Shown: positions 34,643-44,028 of the stretch, one piece after another
How the letters are laid out: each line of letters opens with the position of its first letter
How positions within the stretch are numbered: the first letter of the stretch is position 1
Assembly (NCBI GenBank): GCA_017550165.1
Contig: JAFZQH010000017.1
Location: 1 to 64,000, forward strand
Reading direction: 5' to 3'
DNA: 64,000 nt
From: Lachnospiraceae bacterium
GTDB taxonomy: Bacteria; Bacillota; Clostridia; Lachnospirales; Lachnospiraceae
Position numbers and translations under genes: made by a program
The notes under the pieces: generated by a model
Databases searched by the model: none
Seen by the model: only the letters and a program-made list of their open reading frames with translations
What the model was told of the DNA's origin: nothing

Positions 34643-35461
34643 ATGAAGAGTAATTGGAGAAAAAGCTTTGCGATGTTTGCCAAGGCGTGGCTTTTTATCA
34701 TGACTATTGTTATGGTAGCCTGTGTATCCATCAGCACCAATGTCTTGGCATCGGATACGACTTCAACGACCCAGAGGACTCCTACGATGACGGAGCCCAA
34801 TGGATTTTCTATTATATATAATAACAACGAAGGTCAGTTATCATCAAATATCAGGATTTTGCTGGTCCTGACCGTCATAGCGCTTGTACCGTCGATTCTT
34901 GTGATGCTTACGTCATTTACAAGGATTGTTGTTGTACTCCATTTTGTCAGACAAGCCTTAGGAACCCAGACGGCGCCGCCGAACCAGGTGTTAATAGGCT
35001 TGGCTTTATTTTTGACAGTCTTTATAATGAGCCCGGTATTCGGAAAGATCAATGATACGGCTATAAAGCCCTTTGATGAAGGGCGGATAACCCAGGAACA
35101 GGCCCTTGAGGAAGGACAGAAGCCCTTAAGGGAGTTTATGTATGCCCAGACCCAGACCAAGGATATCAATATGTTCCTTGAGATCAACGGGATAGAAGAA
35201 GTATCAAGCTACGATGACGTGGACATGACCATTCTGGTTCCCGCATTCATCCTCAGTGAGCTTAGAACGGCATTCATCATAGGATTTCTGATATATATAC
35301 CATTTATAGTCATAGATATGGTGGTGGCGTCCACCCTGATGTCCATGGGTATGATGATGCTGCCGCCTACTACCATTTCCATGCCATTCAAGATACTGTT
35401 GTTTATACTAGCCGATGGGTGGAATTTAGTTGTAAGTAGTTTAGTTAAGACTTTCTATTGA
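34643..35461 (+). CDS. fliP: Flagellar export gate protein FliP
   Basis: A 272-residue core export-gate protein with a cleavable-type N-terminal hydrophobic segment and the hallmark motifs MTSFTRIVVVLHFVRQALGTQ, PPNQVLIGLALFLT and LRTAFIIGFLIYIPFIVIDM. Five FliP subunits with FliQ and FliR build the entrance of the type III pore. The N-terminal extension (about 1-60) is longer than average. fliQ follows after 16 bp. Confidence 0.96.
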   Translation: MKSNWRKSFAMFAKAWLFIMTIVMVACVSISTNVLASDTTSTTQRTPTMTEPNGFSIIYNNNEGQLSSNIRILLVLTVIALVPSILVMLTSFTRIVVVLHFVRQALGTQTAPPNQVLIGLALFLTVFIMSPVFGKINDTAIKPFDEGRITQEQALEEGQKPLREFMYAQTQTKDINMFLEINGIEEVSSYDDVDMTILVPAFILSELRTAFIIGFLIYIPFIVIDMVVASTLMSMGMMMLPPTTISMPFKILLFILADGWNLVVSSLVKTFY

Positions 35462-35477
35462 ATGAGGGGGATTTTTT

Positions 35478-35750
35478 ATGTTAACACAGGAAGTTGTTAT
35501 GGATATCGCACGACAGGGAATCTTTAATATCATTACCAGCGCTGCCCCGCTTCTTCTGGTGTCCCTCATAATCGGACTATCGGTCAGTATTTTTCAGACG
35601 GTAACATCTATCCAGGAGCAGACCCTGACATTTGTTCCCAAGATCCTGGCCGTATTTGTTGCCATTATGATATTCGGAGCGTGGATACTCAACAATGTAT
35701 CTACCTTCGCCGTGGACCTGTGGAGAGACTTCAGCGTGTACGTGGGATGA
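35478..35750 (+). CDS. fliQ: Flagellar export gate protein FliQ
   Basis: A 90-residue protein with two transmembrane helices and the FliQ pattern SVSIFQTVTSIQEQTLTFVPK. Four copies wrap the FliP5-FliR1 core. GAGGGGGA precedes the ATG. fliR starts within a few bases. Confidence 0.95.
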   Translation: MLTQEVVMDIARQGIFNIITSAAPLLLVSLIIGLSVSIFQTVTSIQEQTLTFVPKILAVFVAIMIFGAWILNNVSTFAVDLWRDFSVYVG

Positions 35751-35755
35751 TATAG

Positions 35756-36535
35756 TTGGTTAATTATACTTTTACTTTTGCACAAATAGAATATCTCCTG
35801 ATCATATTTGTCAGGATAGTTACATGTGTGAGCATAATGCCATTTCTCGGGAACTCAGCTATCCCGGCCAGAGCCAAGATCGGCTTTTCCGCTTTTGTGA
35901 CCATAATGCTCTCATTTGTTGTACCCAGACCGGCACTGGAGTATTCAACTGTGATCCAGTATGCCGTGATCGTTATCAAGGAAGCTATAGTCGGATTGCT
36001 GATAGGTTTTGCCGCTAATATATGCTCATCCATAGTGTTATTCGCCGGTAAGACCATTGATGTGGACATGGGCATGTCCATGATGACCATGTTCGATCCC
36101 ACGTCTCAGGAGCAGGCCAGCGTCACCGGCTTATTTTATAATTATCTGATCATGCTGATGCTGATAATAACAAGCATGGACAGGTACATACTCCGAGCCC
36201 TGGTGGACTCCTATACCCTGGTGCCCATCAATCAGGTGAATTTCCATTATGACAGTCTCCTGCAGACCATGATGTCATATATGGTTTCATATCTGGTCAT
36301 CGGATTCAGGATAGCCCTGCCCGTATTTGCAAGCATCCTGGTGGTAAATGTGGTGCTGGGAATACTGGCAAAAGTTGCTCCGCAGATGAACATGTTTGCG
36401 GTAGGTATCCAGATCAAGATGCTGACGGGTCTTGTGATCCTGACCCTTATCATCATGCTGGTACCATCGGTGTCGGATTTCATCTTTACGGAGATGAAAC
36501 GGCTTATCGTTGCGATCATAGAGGGAATGAGATAA
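35756..36535 (+). CDS. fliR: Flagellar export gate protein FliR
   Basis: A 259-residue protein with about six hydrophobic segments and the family motifs MPFLGNSAIPARAKIGFSAF and GMSMMTMFDPTSQEQASV. It completes the FliP5Q4R1 gate. The start is taken as TTG at 35756, with a weak GGGATGA site upstream; no better start is seen, so the exact N-terminus is uncertain. Its stop is directly followed by the flhB ATG. Confidence 0.93.
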   Translation: MVNYTFTFAQIEYLLIIFVRIVTCVSIMPFLGNSAIPARAKIGFSAFVTIMLSFVVPRPALEYSTVIQYAVIVIKEAIVGLLIGFAANICSSIVLFAGKTIDVDMGMSMMTMFDPTSQEQASVTGLFYNYLIMLMLIITSMDRYILRALVDSYTLVPINQVNFHYDSLLQTMMSYMVSYLVIGFRIALPVFASILVVNVVLGILAKVAPQMNMFAVGIQIKMLTGLVILTLIIMLVPSVSDFIFTEMKRLIVAIIEGMR

Positions 36536-37669
36536 ATGACAGAAACTTTCAGACTATCGTATGATCTGCAGTTCTTTGCAAAAGACGGTCCCGGAGGAGA
36601 AAAGACGGAGCCGGCTACAGCCAAGAAACTGCAGGATGCCAGAGAAGAAGGCCAGGTTGCCAAAAGCCGTGAGGTGGCTAATGCATTTGGCCTGATTGGC
36701 TTGTTTGTGATACTTAAGGTCTATGTGGGAACAGTGGGAACACGATTCCTGGAGACATTCGATACGGTGTATACAAGGATCCCGGAGTTCGTTAAGGATG
36801 TGGGGGCACGGGTACCGATAGTATCATTTACATCATTTTTGAACAACATGCTGATAGTGCTGTTGACCATAGTTCTGCCAGTTTTCCTTATAGGATACGG
36901 CATAGCATTTGTGACGGAGATAGTACAGGTAAAGTGGAAGGTTACCACCAAACCGCTGAAACCCAAGTTCTCCCGGATGAACCCCATCAACGGCTTCAAG
37001 AAGATCTTCAGTAAACAGGCCCTGTTTGAATTGGTCAAGGCAATAGTAAAGATTGGAATAATCCTGTTTGTGGCATATAAAGCCCTGGAGAACGATAAGG
37101 ATAAGCTCCTGCTCCTGTATGATATACCCTTTATGGAGGCGGTGATGTTTGTCGGTTCCGTAGCCATTAACGTGGGACTTACCATAAGCATCACATACCT
37201 GCTCATAGGATTTGCCGATTATGTGTATCAGAAGCGAAAATTCGCAGAGGATATGAAGATGACCAAGCAGGAGGTCAAGGACGAATACAAGAACATCGAA
37301 GGAAATCCGGAGATCAAGGGAAAGCAGAAGCAGCGAATGAGAGAGGCGTCCATGCGGCGAATGATGTCGGACTTAAAGGAAGCGGACGTAGTTATCACCA
37401 ACCCTACCCATTACGCATGCGCACTCCGCTACGATCCCGATCGAGGCGATAAAGCCCCGATACTGGTAGCAAAAGGCGCCGATTACCTTGCCCACAGGAT
37501 CAAAGAAGTGGCAGCCGAGAACAACATCGAGATAGTAGAGAACAAGCCCCTGGCCCGAATGCTCTACCACAATGTAGAACTCGGCACCCAGATCCCCCGC
37601 GAGCTCTACCAGGCCGTGGCAGAAGTGCTTGCTTCACTTCAGAAGATGCAGAATCAGAGGAGAGCTTAA
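36536..37669 (+). CDS. flhB: Flagellar export switch protein FlhB
   Basis: A 377-residue FlhB. The cytosolic start is typical (EKTEPATAKKLQDAREEGQVAKS), with four transmembrane helices between about 40 and 230. The C-terminal domain has the autocleavage motif NPTH (TNPTHYACALRY). Cleavage after Asn and interaction with FliK switch export from hook to filament substrates. It abuts fliR with no gap, indicating coupling. Confidence 0.96.
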   Translation: MTETFRLSYDLQFFAKDGPGGEKTEPATAKKLQDAREEGQVAKSREVANAFGLIGLFVILKVYVGTVGTRFLETFDTVYTRIPEFVKDVGARVPIVSFTSFLNNMLIVLLTIVLPVFLIGYGIAFVTEIVQVKWKVTTKPLKPKFSRMNPINGFKKIFSKQALFELVKAIVKIGIILFVAYKALENDKDKLLLLYDIPFMEAVMFVGSVAINVGLTISITYLLIGFADYVYQKRKFAEDMKMTKQEVKDEYKNIEGNPEIKGKQKQRMREASMRRMMSDLKEADVVITNPTHYACALRYDPDRGDKAPILVAKGADYLAHRIKEVAAENNIEIVENKPLARMLYHNVELGTQIPRELYQAVAEVLASLQKMQNQRRA

Positions 37670-37693
37670 CACCACAGGAAAGGAGATGAGAAG

Positions 37694-39727
37694 ATGAAAA
37701 AAGCAGATCTGGGCATAGCCGGCTACCTGCTCGCGGCAGTAGTCTTCTTCATCCTCCCCATCCCCAACTACATGTTGGACGTCCTCCTGGCCTTCAACAT
37801 CTCCATAGCCCTGATGATCCTCTTTAACGCCTTATTCGTAAAAGAAGTACTGGATATGTCATTCTTCCCCACCCTGCTTCTTTTCACCACCATATTCAGG
37901 ATATCACTGAACGTTTCATCCACCAGACTGATACTGACCACCGGAGATCCGGGAAATGTAGTAGCCACCTTCGGAGAGTTCGTTGGAGGCGGTAATCTGG
38001 TCATCGGAGCTATCATCTTCATAGTATTGATCCTGATCCAGTTTATCGTTATCAACAAAGGTTCCGAGCGAGTAGCAGAAGTAACCGCAAGATTCACTCT
38101 TGATGCCATGCCCGGTAAGCAGATGGCCATAGATGCCGATCTTAATACCGGCGCCATCACCGATAAGGAGGCCAAGGAGAGGAGAAATAAGATTCAGGAA
38201 GAGTCCAGCTTCTTCGGCTCCATGGACGGTGCTACCAAGTACGTTAAGGGAGATGCTACCGCAGGCCTGATAATCACGGTCATCAACCTGGCAGGCGGAA
38301 CCATCATGGGGATCACCAATCAGGGAATGGACGCCATGGAAGCGTTACAGAGATATGGCATCCTTACCATAGGAGACGGACTCTGCAGCCAGATACCTTC
38401 GCTGGTCATATCACTTGCCACAGGTATCCTGGTCACCAAGGCCTCTAAAGAAGCAGACTTCTCATCGGTGCTGGTAGGACAGCTCTTCGGCTTACCCAAG
38501 GTTCTTATAATAGTAGGCGCCACATTGGCGGCCCTCGGTGTGCTCACCCCCCTTAATCTGGTGCTCTTTGTGGGTCTGGGCGGGGCCTTTGTCCTGACGG
38601 GACTTAACATGAAGAGAACCATGGGAGTACAGGCCGTGGAAGAGGAGGTCAGCGCAGAGGAGACGCAGGCGGAGGAGATCAGGCGTCCGGAGAACGTGGT
38701 ATCACTCCTGCAGGTAGATCCTATAGAGCTTGAGTTCGGCTATGGTATCATTCCGCTGGCAGATGTCAATCAGGGCGGAGACCTGCTGGACAGAGTGGTA
38801 ATGATAAGACGCCAGATAGCCCTGGAGCTGGGTACGGTGGTTCCCATAATCAGACTCCGGGATAATATCCAGCTTAACCCCAATCAGTACATAATCAAGA
38901 TCAAGGGTATCCAGGTCAGTGAAGGAGAGATACTCTTTGATCACTATATGGCAATGAATCCGGGATTTGTGGAGGAAGAGATCACGGGAATCCCCACATT
39001 TGAACCCTCATTCCACCTTCCCGCCATCTGGATCACCGAATCACAGAGAGAGCGTGCGGAGAGCCTGGGTTATACCGTAGTTGATCCGCCCTCCATCATA
39101 GCAACGCATTTGACGGAGATCATCCGTACCCATATAGCAGAACTCCTGACGAGGCAGGATGTTCAGAACCTTGTTAATAACATAAGAGAGACCAATCAGG
39201 TCCTTGTGGATGAGCTTACACCCAAGCTTCTGGGTCTGGGAGAGATCCAGAAAGTACTGCAGAATCTTCTCAGTGAGGGTATTTCCATAAGAGACCTTTT
39301 GACCATATTTGAAACACTGGCGGATTATGCAGTGACCACTCATGATACGGATGTATTGACGGAGTATGTAAGACAGGCATTAAAGCGAGCCATATCCAGC
39401 AAATACTTCTCGCCCAATGAGACCACCAGTGTCATTACCCTTGACCCCAAGATCGAGCAGGATATCATGTCTTCGGTTAAACAGACGGAACAGGGGGCAT
39501 ACCTTACCCTTGATCCGGAGAAACAGAAAGCCATTATCGATTCCGTTGGTGAAGAAATAGATAAGATAGAGAATCTGGGAAGGGCACCTATCATTATCAC
39601 CTCGCCTATTGTAAGAATGTACTTTAAAAAGTTAACAGAGGATTACTATCATGACCTAATTGTGGTATCCTATAATGAGGTAGACTCTAATGTCGAATTA
39701 CAGTCAGTTGGGATGGTGACAATCTAG
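37694..39727 (+). CDS. flhA: Flagellar export gate protein FlhA
   Basis: A 677-residue FlhA/SctV protein. The N-terminal half has about eight transmembrane helices and the FHIPEP-type segment (RFTLDAMPGKQMAIDADLN). The C-terminal cytoplasmic ring domain (about 340-677) docks chaperones and FliJ. FlhA forms a nonamer and uses the proton motive force for export. AAAGGAGATGA lies before the ATG. Its stop overlaps the flhF GTG by one base. Confidence 0.97.
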   Translation: MKKADLGIAGYLLAAVVFFILPIPNYMLDVLLAFNISIALMILFNALFVKEVLDMSFFPTLLLFTTIFRISLNVSSTRLILTTGDPGNVVATFGEFVGGGNLVIGAIIFIVLILIQFIVINKGSERVAEVTARFTLDAMPGKQMAIDADLNTGAITDKEAKERRNKIQEESSFFGSMDGATKYVKGDATAGLIITVINLAGGTIMGITNQGMDAMEALQRYGILTIGDGLCSQIPSLVISLATGILVTKASKEADFSSVLVGQLFGLPKVLIIVGATLAALGVLTPLNLVLFVGLGGAFVLTGLNMKRTMGVQAVEEEVSAEETQAEEIRRPENVVSLLQVDPIELEFGYGIIPLADVNQGGDLLDRVVMIRRQIALELGTVVPIIRLRDNIQLNPNQYIIKIKGIQVSEGEILFDHYMAMNPGFVEEEITGIPTFEPSFHLPAIWITESQRERAESLGYTVVDPPSIIATHLTEIIRTHIAELLTRQDVQNLVNNIRETNQVLVDELTPKLLGLGEIQKVLQNLLSEGISIRDLLTIFETLADYAVTTHDTDVLTEYVRQALKRAISSKYFSPNETTSVITLDPKIEQDIMSSVKQTEQGAYLTLDPEKQKAIIDSVGEEIDKIENLGRAPIIITSPIVRMYFKKLTEDYYHDLIVVSYNEVDSNVELQSVGMVTI

Positions 39728-41040
39728 TGATAATAAAGAAATTTCAGGGAAATACCGAGACTGAAGCTATAACCAAGGCAAGAGACGAACTGGGCAAAGA
39801 TGCGGTAGTCATGAACGTTAAGACTATTAAGCCCAGAGGGATAATGAAGCTGTTTAAGCCTCAGGTGGTGGAAGTGACGGCAGCTCTGGAGGAGAGTAAT
39901 AAAACAGAAGACAGCGTTAAGATGATCAAGGAAAGCGCTGAGGCTATAAGGAATATCGTGGAGACCAAGGCAGAGCCTGCAGCAAAGCCGTCATCGGGAA
40001 GTCAGCAGACGTATCCCGGCTATCCCCCGTCACCCTCACCCATGAGCAAGCCTGCTCCTGCACCGGCACCGGTTAAGCAGGAGACAGCGGACTCCGTAAA
40101 GGGTAAGGCTTTGGAGGAGAATCTGGAGAGGCTGCAGGAACTGTTAAAAGCCCAGATAGCCACGGAAGAGCAGAAGGGGACCAGACAGGCGCCTGTGGTA
40201 CGTGAGGCGGAACCGGTAGCCAGAGAGAAGAGATCCAGAGAATCAAGCATGTCATTTATCAAGATGATATATAACACTCTTGTGGAGAATGAGGTGGATG
40301 AGCATTACGTTAACCAGATCATGTCAGAGATGGATAATGTGATCCATGCTGACAGCCAGATAGACTCCATCCTTTCCAACCTCTACACCAAGCTCAATCT
40401 CAAGTTCGGCCGGCCGGAAGAGATCAGCCTCAGTGATGAGAAACCGACGGTAGCATTTCTTATCGGACCAACCGGCGTGGGTAAGACCACAACGGTTGCC
40501 AAGCTGGCAGCCAAATTCATCGCAGAGAAGAAAAAAAGGGTGGGATTTCTTACCGCCGATACATACAGGATCGCTGCAGCCGAGCAGCTTAAGACATATG
40601 CTGATATCATAGGAGCACCGCTTTCCGTGGTGTATTCAGCGGAAGATATGGCTTCCGAACTCAGCAGGCTTAAGAAGTGTGATCTGATCCTGGTGGATAC
40701 TGCCGGGTACTCACATAAGAATACGGATCAGCAGCAGGAGATAAAAAGGATCATAGATTCGGTGGGAGAGGACTATAACAGGGAGGTTTTCCTTGTTCTC
40801 TCGGCTACCACCAAATATGCTGACTTAAAGAGCATAACCGATGCCTATAAGACCGTATCACCCTATACCATTATCTTTACCAAACTGGACGAGACCGGAG
40901 CATACGGCAATCTTTTAAATGTGAAGATGTATTCAGGCGCCCCGGTTTCATATACAACTAACGGGCAGAATGTACCCGATGACCTTGAAGTTTTCAATTC
41001 CCAGAGGATTGTTAAGCTCCTTTTAGGAGGCAGTGATTAA
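39727..41040 (+). CDS. flhF: SRP-type GTPase FlhF
   Basis: A 437-residue FlhF. A basic N-terminal domain with a Pro/Ala-rich linker (about 85-120) is followed by an N domain and the SRP-GTPase G domain. The G domain has P-loop [17 protein letters not shown] near 250, [23 protein letters not shown] and [12 protein letters not shown]. It sets the number and place of flagella together with FlhG. The start is GTG at 39727, overlapping the flhA stop, and its own stop overlaps the flhG start (TAATG). Confidence 0.95.
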   Translation: MIIKKFQGNTETEAITKARDELGKDAVVMNVKTIKPRGIMKLFKPQVVEVTAALEESNKTEDSVKMIKESAEAIRNIVETKAEPAAKPSSGSQQTYPGYPPSPSPMSKPAPAPAPVKQETADSVKGKALEENLERLQELLKAQIATEEQKGTRQAPVVREAEPVAREKRSRESSMSFIKMIYNTLVENEVDEHYVNQIMSEMDNVIHADSQIDSILSNLYTKLNLKFGRPEEISLSDEKPTVAFLIGPTGVGKTTTVAKLAAKFIAEKKKRVGFLTADTYRIAAAEQLKTYADIIGAPLSVVYSAEDMASELSRLKKCDLILVDTAGYSHKNTDQQQEIKRIIDSVGEDYNREVFLVLSATTKYADLKSITDAYKTVSPYTIIFTKLDETGAYGNLLNVKMYSGAPVSYTTNGQNVPDDLEVFNSQRIVKLLLGGSD

Positions 41041-41924
41041 TGGATCAGGCTCAACACCTGCGCAATATATTTAAAAACCCCATGCCCCGTTCTGCTTCCC
41101 GCATCATAGCGGTTACCAGCGGAAAGGGCGGGGTGGGCAAGTCCAACGTGTCCGTCAATCTGGCAGTCCAGTTAAAGAAGATGGGAAAGCGGGTTCTTAT
41201 CTTTGACGCTGACTTCGGCCTGGCCAATGTTGAGGTTATGTTCGGCGCTATTCCGAAATATAATCTGAAGGATGTTATATGGGGCGGAATGGCCATAAGG
41301 GACATTATAAGCTACGGACAGGGAGATATCCCGTTTATTTCAGGAGGATCCGGGATCCTGGGCCTGAGTAATATCTCGCGTGACCAGATAACCCTTCTGC
41401 TTCAGAGAATGGCTGAATTGGACGAACTTGCCGATATAATCATTATAGATACCGGAGCAGGGATCTCTGACGCCGTCATGGAATTCGTATCAGCCAGTTC
41501 CGAGGTTATACTGGTGACTACACCGGAGCCCAGTTCCTTAACGGACTCCTATTCACTTCTTAAGGTAATGTGCGCAAGACCAGGATATGATCGTAATTCC
41601 ACTGCCATAAAGGTAGTAGCCAATAAAGCCCTTACCAGGGAAGACGGTAAGAATGTGTATTCAAGGCTTCGGACTGTGACCGACAGATTCTTAAACGTTA
41701 ACATGGAACTGCTGGGAGTCGTCTTAAGCGACCCGGCCCTTGAAAAGGCTGTCATGCAGCAGGTTCCCGTATCCCTGTCATCACCTAATGCAAGATCTTC
41801 CAGAGATTTTGAGGAGCTGGCGGTGGCTTTGACCGGGGACCATGCTCACGGACGTCATAACAGCTCCGGCATGGCAGGTATGTTTGCCAGACTTCTTAAC
41901 AGATTCGGTCAGATTTCAGGATAG
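41040..41924 (+). CDS. flhG: MinD-like ATPase FlhG (YlxH)
   Basis: A 294-residue MinD/ParA-type ATPase. The deviant Walker [17 protein letters not shown] is near 30, followed by [14 protein letters not shown] and [13 protein letters not shown]. FlhG restrains FlhF and guides C-ring assembly with FliM/FliY. The N-terminal DQAQHLRN segment resembles the FlhF-activating DQAxxLR peptide. It is translationally coupled to flhF, and the pilZ gene follows after 19 bp. Confidence 0.95.
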   Translation: MDQAQHLRNIFKNPMPRSASRIIAVTSGKGGVGKSNVSVNLAVQLKKMGKRVLIFDADFGLANVEVMFGAIPKYNLKDVIWGGMAIRDIISYGQGDIPFISGGSGILGLSNISRDQITLLLQRMAELDELADIIIIDTGAGISDAVMEFVSASSEVILVTTPEPSSLTDSYSLLKVMCARPGYDRNSTAIKVVANKALTREDGKNVYSRLRTVTDRFLNVNMELLGVVLSDPALEKAVMQQVPVSLSSPNARSSRDFEELAVALTGDHAHGRHNSSGMAGMFARLLNRFGQISG

Positions 41925-41943
41925 TTAAAATGGGGGGAGATAA

Positions 41944-42687
41944 ATGATCACAGATATCCTTAATGTAGGAGATAAAGTGGAGATAAGGATACTTCAGGAG
42001 GTCTTAAGAGGCTATGAGGTATCTGAAAAGATGCACGTTTATCGAAGCAAGCTCTTTGATATCGTATCAGAAGAAGAAGTGATCATTTCCATGCCCGTTG
42101 AAGCCTCTAAGGTTGTCCTTCTTCCCAGGGATGTTCGTTATGATCTTAATTTCTTTGCTACCAAGGGGCTGTACAATTGTTCCGCCGAAGTTAAGGGACG
42201 CTATAAGGAAGGAAATCTCTACTCTTTATCCATGAGACTGACCTCCGAACTCCGTAAACTTCAGAGAAGAAAATTCTTCAGGCTTGATTGTCTTGTTGAT
42301 TTTACCTATTACGTGCTATATGATGAAGAAGAGAAAGAATTGAGAGATCCTTACGCGGCTCATGAGTATCACCTGCGCCATTATCCTGAGGAGAACAGGA
42401 AGACCGGTGTTATAGTTGATATCAGTGGGGGTGGTGTAAGGACCCTTACCATGGAACAGCTGCCCGCAGACGGAGAGCTGCTGTTGTTTTTCCGTGTAGC
42501 CATGGACAGTTCGGAGTTTTCTTTCAGTACCTTTGCCCATGTGGTTAACTCCAAGATGCTTGACAACGGATCCAAAAGATATGTATCAGGTCTTGAATTC
42601 AAGAAGATCAGCAGACATGACCAGGAGCAGATAGTAAGATATGTGTTCCTGGAAGAGAGGACCAAAAGATCGAGTCAGAAAAAATGA
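41944..42687 (+). CDS. PilZ-domain flagellar brake protein (YcgR-like)
   Basis: A 247-residue protein with an N-terminal YcgR-type domain (about 1-100) and a C-terminal PilZ domain. The c-di-GMP-binding parts are visible: QRRKFFRLD near 103-111 and VDISGGGVRTL near 158-168. YcgR/MotI-type proteins slow the motor by binding the stator or rotor when c-di-GMP is high. Its place between flhG and cheB ties it to motor control. GGGGGGAGA precedes the ATG. The stop overlaps the cheB start (ATGA). Confidence 0.88.
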   Translation: MITDILNVGDKVEIRILQEVLRGYEVSEKMHVYRSKLFDIVSEEEVIISMPVEASKVVLLPRDVRYDLNFFATKGLYNCSAEVKGRYKEGNLYSLSMRLTSELRKLQRRKFFRLDCLVDFTYYVLYDEEEKELRDPYAAHEYHLRHYPEENRKTGVIVDISGGGVRTLTMEQLPADGELLLFFRVAMDSSEFSFSTFAHVVNSKMLDNGSKRYVSGLEFKKISRHDQEQIVRYVFLEERTKRSSQKK

Positions 42688-44027
42688 GTGACGGCAGAAT
42701 GATATCAGAAAATAATGCGACAAATACAACAATAAATAGAAAAAAAGTTCTGGTTGTAGATAACTCTGCACTCATGAGAAGAGTCGTATGTGATATAATC
42801 GGAAAGGACAGCAGATTTGTAGTTGAAGACATGTGTTCAGACGGTCTTCAGGCTCACAACTTTCTTGCGCAGAAGTCCTATGACGTGGCTATCGTCGATG
42901 TCGCGGTTCCTAAGATGACCGGACTGGAGCTCCTAGAGCATCTTCGCGAAGAGAAGAATCCGGTCAAAGTCATCATAGTAAGCGTACTGAACAGGGATGG
43001 AGCTAATATCACCATTCAGGCTCTGGCCATGGGAGCAGTTGATTTTATCACCAAGCCTGCCAACCTCATTGAGGCCAGGGGTTCGGATTATGAGAAGGCT
43101 GTTCTTGAGTCACTGAGACAGGCAGTATCCTTAACGGGCCCGGCGCCGGTGGCACCTGCGGCACCTGCGGCACCTGCGAGACCATCTTCCGGTCCTGTTA
43201 CATCAGGCGGCAAGGCCATAGCAGCAGCAGCTGCGGAGGCGGCCAGGGTTTCTGCCGGAGTGGCACATACGACACCTGCAGTATCTCGACCGGAGACGGA
43301 GTCAACTACGGAGAGACCGAGGCCTGTATTTACTCCTCGTTCTTCCGGGGAAACCGTAAGACCGGTTGCACCGGCCAAGCAGGCAGTGCCCCTTTCCACA
43401 GACAGGGGCAAGCTGCGGAGCAATAAGCATATCGGTCCGTCTGCGCAGATCAAGTTGGTAGCCATAGCCAGTTCAACAGGAGGTCCCAAAGCCTTAAAGA
43501 GTGTTATCCCGCTCCTTCCGGCTAATCTGGATGCACCTGTTGTGATCGTGCAGCATATGCCTAAGGACTTTACCTACATGATGGCTCAGAAGCTTAACGA
43601 CGCCAGCCATCTGAGGGTTAAGGAAGCCGAAGACGGAGAAGTCATCCGTAAGGGAACCGTGTATATAGCTCCGGGAGGTTTTCATCTCAATCTCGAGCAT
43701 TCCGGTTCCGAAGAAAGAGTCAGGTTATCCGACGAGCCTATACGTGAAGGCGTTAAGCCTTGCGCTAACTACATGTATGAATCTTTGCGGTCCAGTATCT
43801 ATGACGAGATCACCTGTGTTGTCCTTACCGGAATGGGAGCGGACGGCACGGCCGGGATCAGAGCCCTGGCCGAGAACAACAACGTTATGTACACCATTTC
43901 CCAGAATGAAGCCACATGCGTTGTTTACGGTATGCCCAAGGCGGTATACGAGGCAGGTCTCGTGAATGAAGTAGTCCCGCTTACTGACGTAGCGGAGGCA
44001 ATAGTAAAGAATGTGGGGGTAAAGTAA
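42684..44027 (+). CDS. cheB: Chemotaxis methylesterase/deamidase CheB
   Basis: A 447-residue CheB, longer than the usual 350. The receiver domain (about 20-140) has the phosphorylation site Asp72 (AIVDVAVPKMTG). Its acidic pocket reads VDNS rather than VDDS. A Pro/Ala-rich linker (about 150-255) follows. The methylesterase domain has the serine in ASSTGGPKAL, the histidine in QHMPKDFT and the aspartate in MGADGTAGI. It removes methyl groups from receptors in adaptation. The partner methyltransferase CheR is not in the window. Confidence 0.95.
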   Translation: MSDGRMISENNATNTTINRKKVLVVDNSALMRRVVCDIIGKDSRFVVEDMCSDGLQAHNFLAQKSYDVAIVDVAVPKMTGLELLEHLREEKNPVKVIIVSVLNRDGANITIQALAMGAVDFITKPANLIEARGSDYEKAVLESLRQAVSLTGPAPVAPAAPAAPARPSSGPVTSGGKAIAAAAAEAARVSAGVAHTTPAVSRPETESTTERPRPVFTPRSSGETVRPVAPAKQAVPLSTDRGKLRSNKHIGPSAQIKLVAIASSTGGPKALKSVIPLLPANLDAPVVIVQHMPKDFTYMMAQKLNDASHLRVKEAEDGEVIRKGTVYIAPGGFHLNLEHSGSEERVRLSDEPIREGVKPCANYMYESLRSSIYDEITCVVLTGMGADGTAGIRALAENNNVMYTISQNEATCVVYGMPKAVYEAGLVNEVVPLTDVAEAIVKNVGVK

Positions 44028-44028
44028 T

